27,317 bases of DNA from the IMG/VR virus record IMGVR_UViG_3300011009_000012, positions 1-27,317 of that record; one strand, 5' to 3'. The notes under the pieces were generated by a model. That model did no database searches. It saw only the letters and a list, made by a program, of their open reading frames with translations, and was not told where the DNA came from. Below, piece by piece: positions 8,701 to 16,430 of the stretch (position 1 is its first letter; each line of letters begins with the position of its first letter). The position numbers and the translations under genes are program-made. The stretch comes from a virus.

Positions 8701-11154
8701 GAAAATCTTCACGGCGGTCTCCGTGGGCGTACTCTCTCCAAAGGCCCACAGGGTCCCGCGCTCCTGATCGGGGACGTGACTGAGTGCTGCCGCAAGCGTC
8801 ACCGCCGTGGCGGTGCCAGCGCCGGGAAAGTTCACGGTGCGGACTTCGGTACTCAGATCGGCATGGCGGATATAGACATGATAGGTCTTGCCCGTCACAA
8901 ACGTCACAGGGACATCGAGCAAGAGCGTGGTAGTGGTACTGCCTGGGAGGAGGCGTCCGCCGGTGCCCCAGCCGGGCAAGGGATGCGCAAAACGAAAGAG
9001 ATCATGGCGCTGCATGCGGAGGGCATCAAGCGCCACGTCCATCTCGAGGATGAGGGTTTCAAAGCGGCGCCGATTGAGCTCGAACTGGAGCGCGCGCATG
9101 ACCTCGCTAGGCTTCGTGACGCCACGTAGGTCGAGACTGGCCTTGCGCACCTCGGCAGGCCAATTATCGATGGTCGGCCAGGTGATCACGTCTTGCTGAA
9201 AGTTGTTCTCTTCATTAGCAAACCGGCCTTCCATCACATTAATGCGGTCGGGATCACGCGTATAGCGGAGCTTGACGTTCGTACAGTTCGCCCAGTTGAA
9301 GAGTTGCACCGGCGTCTCATCGAGGGTCGGATGGGCGGTCCAGACCCCCTCATCCTTGAGCAACAGGGTCCGCGAATTCCCGGCCATCTCAAGGAGCGCT
9401 GGTTGGGCGCGGAGTTCGCGGTCTAGGGAGTAGTTGAATGTATGGCGTGTCTCGCCGCTGACCAGGGAGGCGCAATACGTCCCCCAGACGCCAAAGGAGG
9501 CCAAGTCAATCTCCGCATCGGGAATGCCGAGGCCATAGCGGGGATGCGTCATCATGTCCATCACGCACCAGGCCGGGTTATTCGTGTAATTCCAGTTCTG
9601 AGTAAACTCATTGACGCGAATAATCCGCCCCAGAATCCGCAGGGTAATGTTGGGCAAACTCCCCTGGAGGGCATCTGTGGCGACGGCGCGCAACCCCAGG
9701 AGCGGCGTATTGGGATAGGCATTCGTGTTGTGCTGGATCTCGGTCACTGACTCGAGGGTTGGCAGCCACTTGGCCTGCACGTCATCGATATGCCGGGCAT
9801 GCGAGAATTCCACATGCACATCATAGATCGCAAGCGGGAGCCCTTCGCGCCGAATCCCAAAGCGCACGGCAGAGGTCCGCGCTGCGGCCACGTCGAAGAA
9901 GCTGAAACTCGTCCAGGTGCCTGCTGGATGCACCCGGTAGCGATACCCCAGCGTCGTCACGTTCTCTTCTTTTTCTCCCGTCTTGGTCAGGAAGAAGAGG
10001 CCTTCTTGAAACGCAATATTGAGGGCAAAGGCCTGTACCGCTTGCGTCGTGGTATAGACAATGCCGGGATCGACACCAATGGCACGCCCATCGGCAAAGG
10101 TATTCGCGGTCTCGCCAAACTCGGGAATAGGGGTCTGGTCACTATACCCATTGCGCGTATAGACGAGCACCTGCGGAAAATTGCCCAGCGGTTGTCCGTT
10201 GATCTCCATCGTCTCGGTGAGGAAGCCGCCAATCGGCCCTTCGCCAAAGCCGAGGAGGAGATTGAGCGTGGGCGCTGCGGCGACGGCATCAACGCGGCGC
10301 GTCGGGGCCGTCGCGGGCGTATCGAGCGTGACGAGGATGCCCCCGCCGGTATAGGCCCGTTGGTCAATGCCCTCTGAGGAGTTGAGGGCGACGGTATTAT
10401 CATCGATATAGGTCACGTACCAGCCGCCATTCGTGGCTGTCTTGCCCGTGACGCCGCCGATATCCACATGCGTTCCGGTACTGGCCCCATGCCCATTGGC
10501 GACCACGACAATCGGATTGCCCACGGTCCCATCAGGGGAGAGATCGCCGCCATAGACGGTATCAATGGCATGCGACACGCCCGCCGTCGCCCCCGAGGGA
10601 TCGACATCAATCACGGTCATAGCCTGTTCGACGGCGGCACTGAGCAGTTGCCCGGCGACGCGCGGACTCCCGTAGTGGACGGGGACGACGTTGCCAGGGC
10701 CAATAGTGGTGCGAATGCCCTCAAAGGAGAACGTCGGCTCATCCACGGCCTGTTGGATATGGGGCTTGGCGGGGGGGAAGAGGAGGTAGGTCAAGGCCGT
10801 GGTCGCGATGCCGATGGCGAGTCCCACCACGGCATAGATGAGGAGCGGAATCAGGACGCCCTCCTCAATCCCCCAGCGCGGGATAAGCCACACCTCGTCA
10901 TGGTCCTGGATCAGCGTCGTCGCCCAGTCGGCGGGGGGAATGACTTTGCCGCTGATACTGACCTGCGCCGCCGGAATGTCGGGCGGCAGGACAGACGCCA
11001 GGGGGACGCCAGGGGTCAGCGGGAGCCGGATGGTCCGCCAATGCCGATCCGCGCCACGGACGGGTGAACAGATAATGACGAGTTCCGCGGTAACGAGGCA
11101 GAGGTCCTGGGGAAGAGGGCGCGGGGGGGCACGCAAGGTGCGGATCGGCTTCAT
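5779..11154 (-). CDS. J-like central tail tip / host specificity protein with fused I-like N-terminus
   Basis: This protein has 1791 residues. The ATG at 11154 overlaps the NlpC/P60 stop in an ATGA junction with GGAGG about 10 bases upstream; an in-frame start at 11202 is less likely. Residues 1-100 look like a ubiquitin-fold tail assembly domain, followed by a hydrophobic segment (LLIYAVVGLAIGIATTALTY) and a motif close to those of lambda gpI-type proteins (IGPGNVVPVHYGSPRVAG). An inserted beta module (NPIVVVANGHGASTGTHVDI to AYTGGGI) follows, then the large J-type hub. Fn3 repeats start near DTTPPDMPTGLTL and DTTPPAAPTNLNA. Near the C-terminus a unit of about 120 residues occurs twice (NLITIFDAQNTQAPRVYLGK and TLITIYDTQNTPVPRIYLGK). 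By family, this protein caps the tail, nucleates assembly and touches the receptor. Confidence 0.88.
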   Translation of the reverse strand: MKPIRTLRAPPRPLPQDLCLVTAELVIICSPVRGADRHWRTIRLPLTPGVPLASVLPPDIPAAQVSISGKVIPPADWATTLIQDHDEVWLIPRWGIEEGVLIPLLIYAVVGLAIGIATTALTYLLFPPAKPHIQQAVDEPTFSFEGIRTTIGPGNVVPVHYGSPRVAGQLLSAAVEQAMTVIDVDPSGATAGVSHAIDTVYGGDLSPDGTVGNPIVVVANGHGASTGTHVDIGGVTGKTATNGGWYVTYIDDNTVALNSSEGIDQRAYTGGGILVTLDTPATAPTRRVDAVAAAPTLNLLLGFGEGPIGGFLTETMEINGQPLGNFPQVLVYTRNGYSDQTPIPEFGETANTFADGRAIGVDPGIVYTTTQAVQAFALNIAFQEGLFFLTKTGEKEENVTTLGYRYRVHPAGTWTSFSFFDVAAARTSAVRFGIRREGLPLAIYDVHVEFSHARHIDDVQAKWLPTLESVTEIQHNTNAYPNTPLLGLRAVATDALQGSLPNITLRILGRIIRVNEFTQNWNYTNNPAWCVMDMMTHPRYGLGIPDAEIDLASFGVWGTYCASLVSGETRHTFNYSLDRELRAQPALLEMAGNSRTLLLKDEGVWTAHPTLDETPVQLFNWANCTNVKLRYTRDPDRINVMEGRFANEENNFQQDVITWPTIDNWPAEVRKASLDLRGVTKPSEVMRALQFELNRRRFETLILEMDVALDALRMQRHDLFRFAHPLPGWGTGGRLLPGSTTTTLLLDVPVTFVTGKTYHVYIRHADLSTEVRTVNFPGAGTATAVTLAAALSHVPDQERGTLWAFGESTPTETAVKIFRVTALQRKSDTTVHLQGVIHNPSIYDEAVATALPVITNLFNPEGPPPPLTGLVLTEVTRIQASGASLRVVNLSWSVAALSGSFAPYGGAFILRRAVLDSSGAGVAQAGGDLGMIQGPNDANVNFMPLQELHGHVLDWDDYTVLTGTTYIYRVIPVSGRGVPNNTGGREGIIHVAGPTTPDYFPGTVQQLRLKGQQVGATEWEGRDLHIEWSPVADNGLFTTTFFVQDYLVEVWAPGQQYQLRATTVPAQLPGATLSWSYTLEQNAEDQIRAGFGGARRDLWIYVWARTNTNRVSLQPAILIAINPPPDMGDMIPEVLPLFGAAKISWDQFAEPRDFHHYEVHLDTMTPPIAIEQDVGIAFQRFYPAGLVAGTTYYTYILPYDTFGPGIPSHIASFVAVAFDAAFLDTTPPDMPTGLTLTTGSDVSADGTIVTWVEASWDLAPESDVAGYEVHVFVGSSTSPTVFNPERSQHTIRFNVPGGLVVRVRLLTFDKFHNISPFSPEATITTGKDTTPPAAPTNLNAIGSIRAIALLWTPPPDLDYDHCAIYESLTNQRANATRLPLTGWSSAVREGLGPNDTRYYWLRAVDTSGNESLAFHPASAIAGVVGTAGQLDTTYISSLAADKLLAGTVNVLVRLGVNNIVLDGVNNLITIFDAQNTQAPRVYLGKLGALNTAYGMQIFGPNGELMWNFTDGVQNAGISDASITARTIRAGAIEAASLRTDVAVITLAAQIANAIIDDAKINTVSANKLITGALQAVYSLGVGSTISMDGPNTLITIYDTQNTPVPRIYLGKVGPNNIDYGLQVYRYDGALMWDFTGGATSAGIGQLAVQTVHVDTQAITTPKIGFGAVSESLLYSSASTITSNGTETVVASLTWTLLNQFDVVLLWVQGIGNSGDANTLTLRIREDNLTGNILNSTAETDPGPATSMALNAYYGAPSTIGSKSFYVTLQRTVGSTAVNVSDISFIALRLQR

Positions 11155-11543
11155 GCGGTGAGGGGCCTCCAGCGTGCGATTTGCAAGAGGCGCGGACGCC
11201 AATGCCGACAGCGCTCCAGACAGACCCCGCCATCACTGGCGCGGGCATGCACAAACATCACGCCATCCGTCACAATCCCGACATGGCGGGCAAAGGGGAT
11301 AGTCTCCAGCTTCGCGAAGATCACCAGATCCCAGGGGCGCAGCAGCCGCAACGGATCACCGCCCTGCTCATGCCACCAGATTTCCACAAACTCTTCAGCG
11401 GCGGTGAGTTGGTCCGTCGCGAGGTCGACACCGAAGCCCTCGCGGTAGAGCAGGCGCACCAGATCCCAGCAGTCAGCCTGACCGTAGGGCATGCCGATGT
11501 AGGGATTGGCAATGGTACGTGGATCTGGGAGAGTTAGAATCAT
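11151..11543 (-). CDS. NlpC/P60-family tail cell-wall hydrolase
   Basis: This protein has 130 residues. The N-terminus carries the papain-like signature GMPYGQADCWDLVRLLY with the catalytic Cys, and HVGIVTDGVMFVHA supplies the conserved His region of NlpC/P60 (C40) peptidases. The family cuts the D-gamma-glutamyl to diamino acid bond or related links in peptidoglycan. In phages such as lambda the homologous C-terminal half of gpK sits directly before the I and J genes, and that is the position here. The JAMM domain found in lambda gpK is absent, so only the C40 half remains. The start at 11543 lies 3 bases after the preceding stop. It probably acts in tail tip assembly or in wall penetration at infection. 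Confidence 0.85.
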   Translation of the reverse strand: MILTLPDPRTIANPYIGMPYGQADCWDLVRLLYREGFGVDLATDQLTAAEEFVEIWWHEQGGDPLRLLRPWDLVIFAKLETIPFARHVGIVTDGVMFVHARASDGGVCLERCRHWRPRLLQIARWRPLTA

Positions 11544-11546
11544 AGG

Positions 11547-12047
11547 CTATCTTCTTGGTAGATTTTCAAATCCACTAGTACTATTATATCTACGCTTGGG
11601 TAGCAACGTCCCCAGCGTGTACCCTTCTGCGACCAGGTCAAATGTTGCGACAAGGAAATCCGTATCCACGCTATCGACCACAAGCACGGCTCCGGAGCCA
11701 AACGGCGTCTCGTCCGGTTGCTGGACGTCAATCTGCCAGAGCGTGACCTGCCAGTTGGGGTCCACGCCCCAGTAGTTCTCCAGGAGTGACGAAATAGACT
11801 GATCTACATTGGCGGCAGTCACGCGAATATGGACCAGGGCGTCACTAGTGGCTTCCTCAAGGATATCGAGGTCCAGAGGAAACCTGAGGAAGGGAAAACC
11901 GTGAAAGGTCACATCCTGGTCATAGTTCACGATCCGATACGGGACCAGCGCGCCAGGGATATCCACTTGCATCGCCACGGTCATGACGTGATCACTCGCG
12001 ACGCGGGCGAGTTCCTGGGCAAGGGCGGCGCTGTAGATGCGTGGCAC
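11547..12047 (-). CDS. DUF1833-type minor tail protein
   Basis: This 166-residue protein starts at GTG 12047, sharing one base with the stop of the upstream gene (TAGTG) and preceded by AGGAG at spacing 8. The sequence follows the DUF1833 pattern of siphophage tail tip proteins: a helical start, a strand with DIPGALVPYRIVNYDQDV, FPFLRFPLDLDILEEAT, a section on VDQSISSLLENY, and an Arg-rich tail (LLPKRRYNSTSGFENLPRR). It sits between a minor tail protein and the NlpC/P60 gene, where lambda carries gpL and gpM, so a hub or tip role is likely. The DNA becomes AT-rich over its last 60 bases. Confidence 0.72.
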   Translation of the reverse strand: MPRIYSAALAQELARVASDHVMTVAMQVDIPGALVPYRIVNYDQDVTFHGFPFLRFPLDLDILEEATSDALVHIRVTAANVDQSISSLLENYWGVDPNWQVTLWQIDVQQPDETPFGSGAVLVVDSVDTDFLVATFDLVAEGYTLGTLLPKRRYNSTSGFENLPRR

Positions 12048-12643
12048 TAGAGTTGCTCCTCAATCGTCACGCTGAAGTTGTACGCAGGCGGTGTCTGCCC
12101 GCCAATAGGACTCAGCGTTTCAGGACCACGAAGCACGGTTGCCCCAGGCCAGGTATCCTCAGAAAAGACGCCTGTGGCAGCGAGAATATACACACGAGCC
12201 GTGCCAACGCCCGTACCGATACTGACGCTCCCGTTGAGGCTAATTTGTACTGAGTTCAGGCGTGTCACAGTGTAGAAGCCATTTCGCGCATTGCCGCCCG
12301 GCGAGCTGAATATGCCAACCATCTGGTTCGTAATAAGACCGTGTGCGCCATTATAGCTGATGGCTATAGGACTTGTAGCAGCAAAAGTAACAGCATCAGT
12401 TGCAGTCGGATGCCACCAAGAAAAGGGGATGGCTCCGAACCGTTGCGCCGCAAGGAAATCCCGAATCAGGTGCATGTCGTTCGCGGTCTTGCCAAGATAT
12501 TCCATAGTAAATCGCCTACGAGGCCGACTATGCTTTACGCGTCGCAACTCGATGCCGCTGTCGGTAGTCATTCTGAAAATCGGATCAATAAACTCAGGTA
12601 CGGAAACATGACTCGGCAATGGGGTTTGTGGATAATCAGCCAT
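12047..12643 (-). CDS. Minor tail protein with inserted beta module
   Basis: This protein has 198 residues. The N-terminal 90 residues follow a pattern known from phage minor tail proteins downstream of the tape measure: an Arg-rich strand (RRVKHSRPRRRFTMEY), a helix that counts off a loop (LIRDFLAAQRFGAIPFSWWHP), and a closing strand at the far end (YNFSVTIEEQL). Between them, residues 95-155 hold an inserted module (SPIAISYNGAHGLITNQMVG then ARNGFYTVTRLNSVQISLNG). Related modules occur in the larger tail tube paralogue and the J-like protein in this window. TAGAGG precedes the ATG by about 9 bases. The likely place is the tail tip next to the distal tail protein. It plays the part of lambda gpM or gpL only by position. 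Confidence 0.68.
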   Translation of the reverse strand: MADYPQTPLPSHVSVPEFIDPIFRMTTDSGIELRRVKHSRPRRRFTMEYLGKTANDMHLIRDFLAAQRFGAIPFSWWHPTATDAVTFAATSPIAISYNGAHGLITNQMVGIFSSPGGNARNGFYTVTRLNSVQISLNGSVSIGTGVGTARVYILAATGVFSEDTWPGATVLRGPETLSPIGGQTPPAYNFSVTIEEQL

Positions 12644-12655
12644 GTTTCGTAGCCT

Positions 12656-15600
12656 CTAGCGCTGCGTCGTGCGCAAAACACGCGAAATACGACTGGACTC
12701 CCCTCGCGACAAATCCGCAAGGACTTCATTCAGAATCGCCTGCTTCCCAGCAGCCCGTTGATTCATAGCTTCTTGTTCGGCCTGCTGTCTGTTTCCAGAG
12801 GTATAGTTTATAATAGTTACTCCGCCTGCAGATTGCCCTCCGGCAGTAGGAGTCGCTCGCATAGCAGCAGCGAACAACCCTTGAATCTGTGGTTTATTCA
12901 GAATTAGCTCTGGATTCATATGGGGATTTTCGCCAGCCAGGATCTGCGTGGGCCGATTCACGATCGCGCCTCCTTGCGCCCGAAACGTCGTTGCGAGATT
13001 CGCCCCACTCCCCGTCGTGTCTGCTGGAAAGCCTGAGGGTCCGACGCTGGGCGTGAGCGCACTGGCGAGCAGGCCGACGCCGATATGGATGAGGGACTTC
13101 CAGGCTTCCTGGGACGTAATCTGAATAATCGACTGGAGGATACTCCGGGCCATCTCGCGAAAGGCCTGTGAGACCGTCTTCGTGCCATCCGAGATCCCGA
13201 GGAGCGCACTCGTCCAGGCATTTCCTACGGAGGCGCCGAACTCTTCGAAGAGCTTGAGCTCATAATTGAGTTGCTGTTGCGCATGGACCTGGGCACGGAC
13301 CTGGTCTGCAGAGGTGCGATCTGCCGGCGTGAGCAGCTTGGCATTCTCTTTCTGGCGCAGCTTGACATCCTCAAGCGTCTCACCAAAGGGAAAGGCATCG
13401 CTGCGCTGCACCTGCAGTTGTTCGAGGCGATCTTGTACCTGCTGAAGGGTCTGTTTACTTTGTTGATCTTGCGCGAAGGCAAGCGCACTAGAGTCGGCCT
13501 CTCGGCGCAGGCGCGGTACCTTCGCCAGCGCGGCAGTGCTCGCCTGAATCGCTGCGAGTTGGGCCGCCGCTTCCTCATTCCAGGCGGATGCCGCCAGGGT
13601 GTCTGCGAGTTGCGCTGCCCGGTCGGCATCACGGGCCTCTTTGAGCATGCCGTAACTCGCCGCAAGTCGCGTCAGTTCGTCGTGGGCTTGGCGTTGTTTC
13701 GTCGCCTCCTCCTCATACGCCTGGTCGAGGACGCGCCCTGTCTCCATCGCCTGATGCCGCCGCTCCGTCGCGAGGGCGTCTTCCTGCCGTTCCTGTTCAT
13801 CCAAGCCTCGCAGATACTCACGACCAGTGGCCCGAATCTGGGCCAGGCGTTCCGTATCGGGCTTCCCTGCCTCAACGGCCGCCTTGAGCGCCACAGACTG
13901 CATGCCGGCCTGGGCGACGGCCCCACCAACGCCGCTCGGCATCCGTGCAAGGACGTCTTGGGCGAACGTCGCATTTTCGCCGATGCGTTGCGGAATACCT
14001 TTGCCGCCAGGCCCAGCATTATAGGCCGTCAGCGCTTTCTCCGTGTCGCCGCGAAACTGCCGAAATAACTCTGCCAGGTATGAGAGGCCTGCTCGGAGAT
14101 TCGTTTCTGGGTCGTAGGGTGACTGGCCAGCGGGGACATACGTCGCAGCCGTGGAGGGCATGAGTTGGAGCAGGCCCATCGCGCCCACCCGGGACGTGGC
14201 CCGCGGGTTAAATCCAGACTCTTGCGCGACCAACGCTTTCGCCAGCGCAGGGTCAATATTCTTTTCCCCGGCAATCCGCGTAATGAGATCATCATACGGG
14301 GACGGCTTGCCCATACCCGCATCGACTAACGACTTCCGCAAGGGCTCGCTCAGTTTGCTGAGTTCGTCACGGACTTTCTTCAGCGTCTCTTCCCAGGACT
14401 TGAATTTTTCCTCAGCACTATTCAACTCGGGGAGAAACTGCGCATCCAGATCGAGTTGCGCAAGACCCTTCTGCCCTTCGGCCAGGATGGCACGAATCTT
14501 GTCTTCCGCATTAATGAGGGGATTGCCTGAGACGTCCTTCCCGACAAAACTCCCGCCGGCTGCGCCGACGTCGGCGGTCAGCCGGCGTTCGCGCTCGGTA
14601 AGGGCCGCCTTTTGGTCGGCGAGTAGTTGGTCGACGAGCGCGCGCTGCTTGGCAATCGCCGCATCACTCACGGTAAAACTCAGGATCCCTTGCTGGCGCT
14701 GGATCATCTCCCGCAGCGCGTCTTGCGCCGCGGTGATTTCACTCGCGCGCGCCTTGATATCAGGGGGAATCCCCCCACTACTCACCTCAGGAACGGCCGG
14801 AGGCTTGGGACCGCCCAGTCTCTCATTGACCTCACGCTCTTTGCGGCTCGTCTCCAGGAGCTTCGCCATCCCCGCAGCGGCATCCCGGAGAAAATCCAGG
14901 AGGCCTGACGCAGCAATCCGCTCTTTGAGCAGAAAGATCTCATTCCCCAGATTGGCAAAGGCCGTACTGGCCAGCTTTCCCACTTCGGTAGCATTCACCC
15001 CGAGATCATCCCGCAGTGTTCGGGCCACCCCAGGCAAGGTCTCCGTGGCGAGCACTGTACCGCTCGCAGTCATCCGCGCCAGCTCTTGCGTCGTCACGCC
15101 CATGCTCTTCGCAAAGGCTTCCATGGCCCCAGGCATCGCCATACTGAGTTGGCGTAACTCCCGCATATTGATGACATTGGTTTGAATCATGCGATCCAGG
15201 GCAAAAAACACGCGATTGAGGTCTGCCCCTTGAATCCCCATGGAGCGTGCCGCGAGCGCAAAGCTACTAAAAATCTCACGCCCTTGCTGGCCCTCCAGGC
15301 TGGTGCCCTTCATGGCGGCTTCAAAATTCCGAAAGACGATAGCACTCGAGGCAAGATCGAGCCCGAGCCGCTGGGATTCGCGCGTGATAAAGGCAAGATC
15401 CGCTGCGCCACTTTGCGCGGAGCCACCAATGCCCTTGAAGGCTAGTTGCAAGCCTTGCATCTTCTGGCCGACATCTACGACACTTTTGGCAAACTCGACA
15501 AGGCTACTGGTAAGACCACTGATGGTGGTGGCAATCCCGATGCCGCCCGCGACGCCAAGCATCGTCTGAAGAATGCCGCTACTACCCCCGCCGGTCCCGC

Positions 15601-16018
15601 TGTCAATCCCAAAGCGCTGGAGTTGGTTCAATTGGGCCTGGGCTTCGCGAATCCCTGCGGTAAATTGCTGGAGGGCTTGACTGGCGGATTTCGAGAGTTG
15701 ATCACCAAATTTATCGATCATCTGCCCGCTGGCATTGGTGGTGACGCCAAACTGTTTGACGGCCTGTTCAGCCTGTGTGATCGCTTGGCGGAGGGCGGCC
15801 TGACTATTCCCCGCGGCAAGACTGGCCCTGGAGAAGGTCTCGGTGGCCGTGGTGAGCGCGGTAAAGGGAAGGGTTGACGCCGCGACAGCGGGGCGCAGCT
15901 GGTCGAGCTTGTCACGCAACTCCTGAATGCGCTGGGTGGCCCCCTGCATTTGCGCGCCGAAGCCCGAGGTTTCGAGCTTTAACTGTGCTACGATGTCGCC
16001 TATATTTATCTCGGTCAT
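12656..16018 (-). CDS. Tape measure protein with lytic transglycosylase domain
   Basis: This protein has 1120 residues, the second longest in the window. Residues from about 20 to 140 are coiled coil. A hydrophobic segment follows (MLGVAGGIGIATTISGL), then a TIGR02675-like tape measure core (FNLxK-type pattern: LAFITRESQRLGLDL, RVFFALDRMIQTNVINMREL, AMPGAMEAFAKSMG). Residues from about 575 to 680 are an SLT domain: the catalytic Glu is in LVAQESGFNPRA, followed by GAMGLLQLMPSTA and ALTAYNAGPGG. More coiled coil follows and the C-terminus is basic. By the usual tape-measure scale of about 0.15 nm per residue, the tail would be near 170 nm (inference). The SLT domain probably opens peptidoglycan at DNA entry. 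A weak TAGGA and an AT-rich leader precede the ATG. Confidence 0.93.
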   Translation of the reverse strand: MTEINIGDIVAQLKLETSGFGAQMQGATQRIQELRDKLDQLRPAVAASTLPFTALTTATETFSRASLAAGNSQAALRQAITQAEQAVKQFGVTTNASGQMIDKFGDQLSKSASQALQQFTAGIREAQAQLNQLQRFGIDSGTGGGSSGILQTMLGVAGGIGIATTISGLTSSLVEFAKSVVDVGQKMQGLQLAFKGIGGSAQSGAADLAFITRESQRLGLDLASSAIVFRNFEAAMKGTSLEGQQGREIFSSFALAARSMGIQGADLNRVFFALDRMIQTNVINMRELRQLSMAMPGAMEAFAKSMGVTTQELARMTASGTVLATETLPGVARTLRDDLGVNATEVGKLASTAFANLGNEIFLLKERIAASGLLDFLRDAAAGMAKLLETSRKEREVNERLGGPKPPAVPEVSSGGIPPDIKARASEITAAQDALREMIQRQQGILSFTVSDAAIAKQRALVDQLLADQKAALTERERRLTADVGAAGGSFVGKDVSGNPLINAEDKIRAILAEGQKGLAQLDLDAQFLPELNSAEEKFKSWEETLKKVRDELSKLSEPLRKSLVDAGMGKPSPYDDLITRIAGEKNIDPALAKALVAQESGFNPRATSRVGAMGLLQLMPSTAATYVPAGQSPYDPETNLRAGLSYLAELFRQFRGDTEKALTAYNAGPGGKGIPQRIGENATFAQDVLARMPSGVGGAVAQAGMQSVALKAAVEAGKPDTERLAQIRATGREYLRGLDEQERQEDALATERRHQAMETGRVLDQAYEEEATKQRQAHDELTRLAASYGMLKEARDADRAAQLADTLAASAWNEEAAAQLAAIQASTAALAKVPRLRREADSSALAFAQDQQSKQTLQQVQDRLEQLQVQRSDAFPFGETLEDVKLRQKENAKLLTPADRTSADQVRAQVHAQQQLNYELKLFEEFGASVGNAWTSALLGISDGTKTVSQAFREMARSILQSIIQITSQEAWKSLIHIGVGLLASALTPSVGPSGFPADTTGSGANLATTFRAQGGAIVNRPTQILAGENPHMNPELILNKPQIQGLFAAAMRATPTAGGQSAGGVTIINYTSGNRQQAEQEAMNQRAAGKQAILNEVLADLSRGESSRISRVLRTTQR

Positions 16019-16088
16019 AATATATTAATCCTATATATCCTAGGATCTATTTTTCTTGCTTTTTATTACTTTTATTTAGCATCTCATC
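16019..16088. other. AT-rich spacer with 10-bp palindrome upstream of the tape measure gene
   Basis: These 70 bases are very AT-rich in otherwise GC-rich DNA and include the perfect palindrome ATCCTAGGAT. There is no GC stem followed by a T run, so it does not look like an intrinsic terminator. It may hold a secondary leftward promoter for the tape measure and tip genes. I could not pick a convincing -35/-10 pair. Confidence 0.3.
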
Positions 16089-16421
16089 CTACGGCCAGGG
16101 GATCGCATGCCCGGTGTCGAGCAGCGTCTGATTGACGTTGACACCCTGGGCAGTCGTCAGGACGCCCAGGTAGCGTCCGTAGTTATCAGTGCGGTCCTTG
16201 ATGGTCACGAGCGTCACCGTTGCCGGCAGTGGCCCGAGCAGCATCGCCACATAGTCCCGCGCCACTTTGCCTTCAGGCGTGACGAGCTCGGGGGCATTGA
16301 TATACGCTAATCGAATCCGCTGATTCTTGTGCCACAGATCAAAACCTAACGATATATCTAAAAGAACAGTATCAGCATCGACTATTCGCGTGACCAGAGC
16401 GCTATACGTGTAAAGCGTCAT
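16089..16421 (-). CDS. Staphylococcal-nuclease-like (thermonuclease fold) protein
   Basis: This 110-residue protein is a compact SNase domain. IVDADTVLLDI matches the first strand with the metal ligand Asp. RIRLAYINAPE matches the active-site segment with the catalytic Arg and Glu. DRTDNYGRYLG matches the segment with the second catalytic Arg. The enzyme family cuts DNA and RNA with calcium. The position matching Asp40 of the staphylococcal enzyme (D in DTPE or DAPE) is Asn here, which could weaken metal binding or may be tolerated. No signal peptide is present, so it acts inside the cell or within the virion. The gene lies between the GT chaperone and the tape measure gene, an unusual place for a nuclease, 9 bases past the GT stop. 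The role in the phage cycle is unknown. Confidence 0.82.
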   Translation of the reverse strand: MTLYTYSALVTRIVDADTVLLDISLGFDLWHKNQRIRLAYINAPELVTPEGKVARDYVAMLLGPLPATVTLVTIKDRTDNYGRYLGVLTTAQGVNVNQTLLDTGHAIPWP

Positions 16422-16430
16422 GACCTTGGC

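Noticed and set aside
14151-15185. 344-codon plus-strand frame
   Set aside because: It lies entirely inside and antisense to the tape measure gene. The product is Ser/Arg-rich without any motif.
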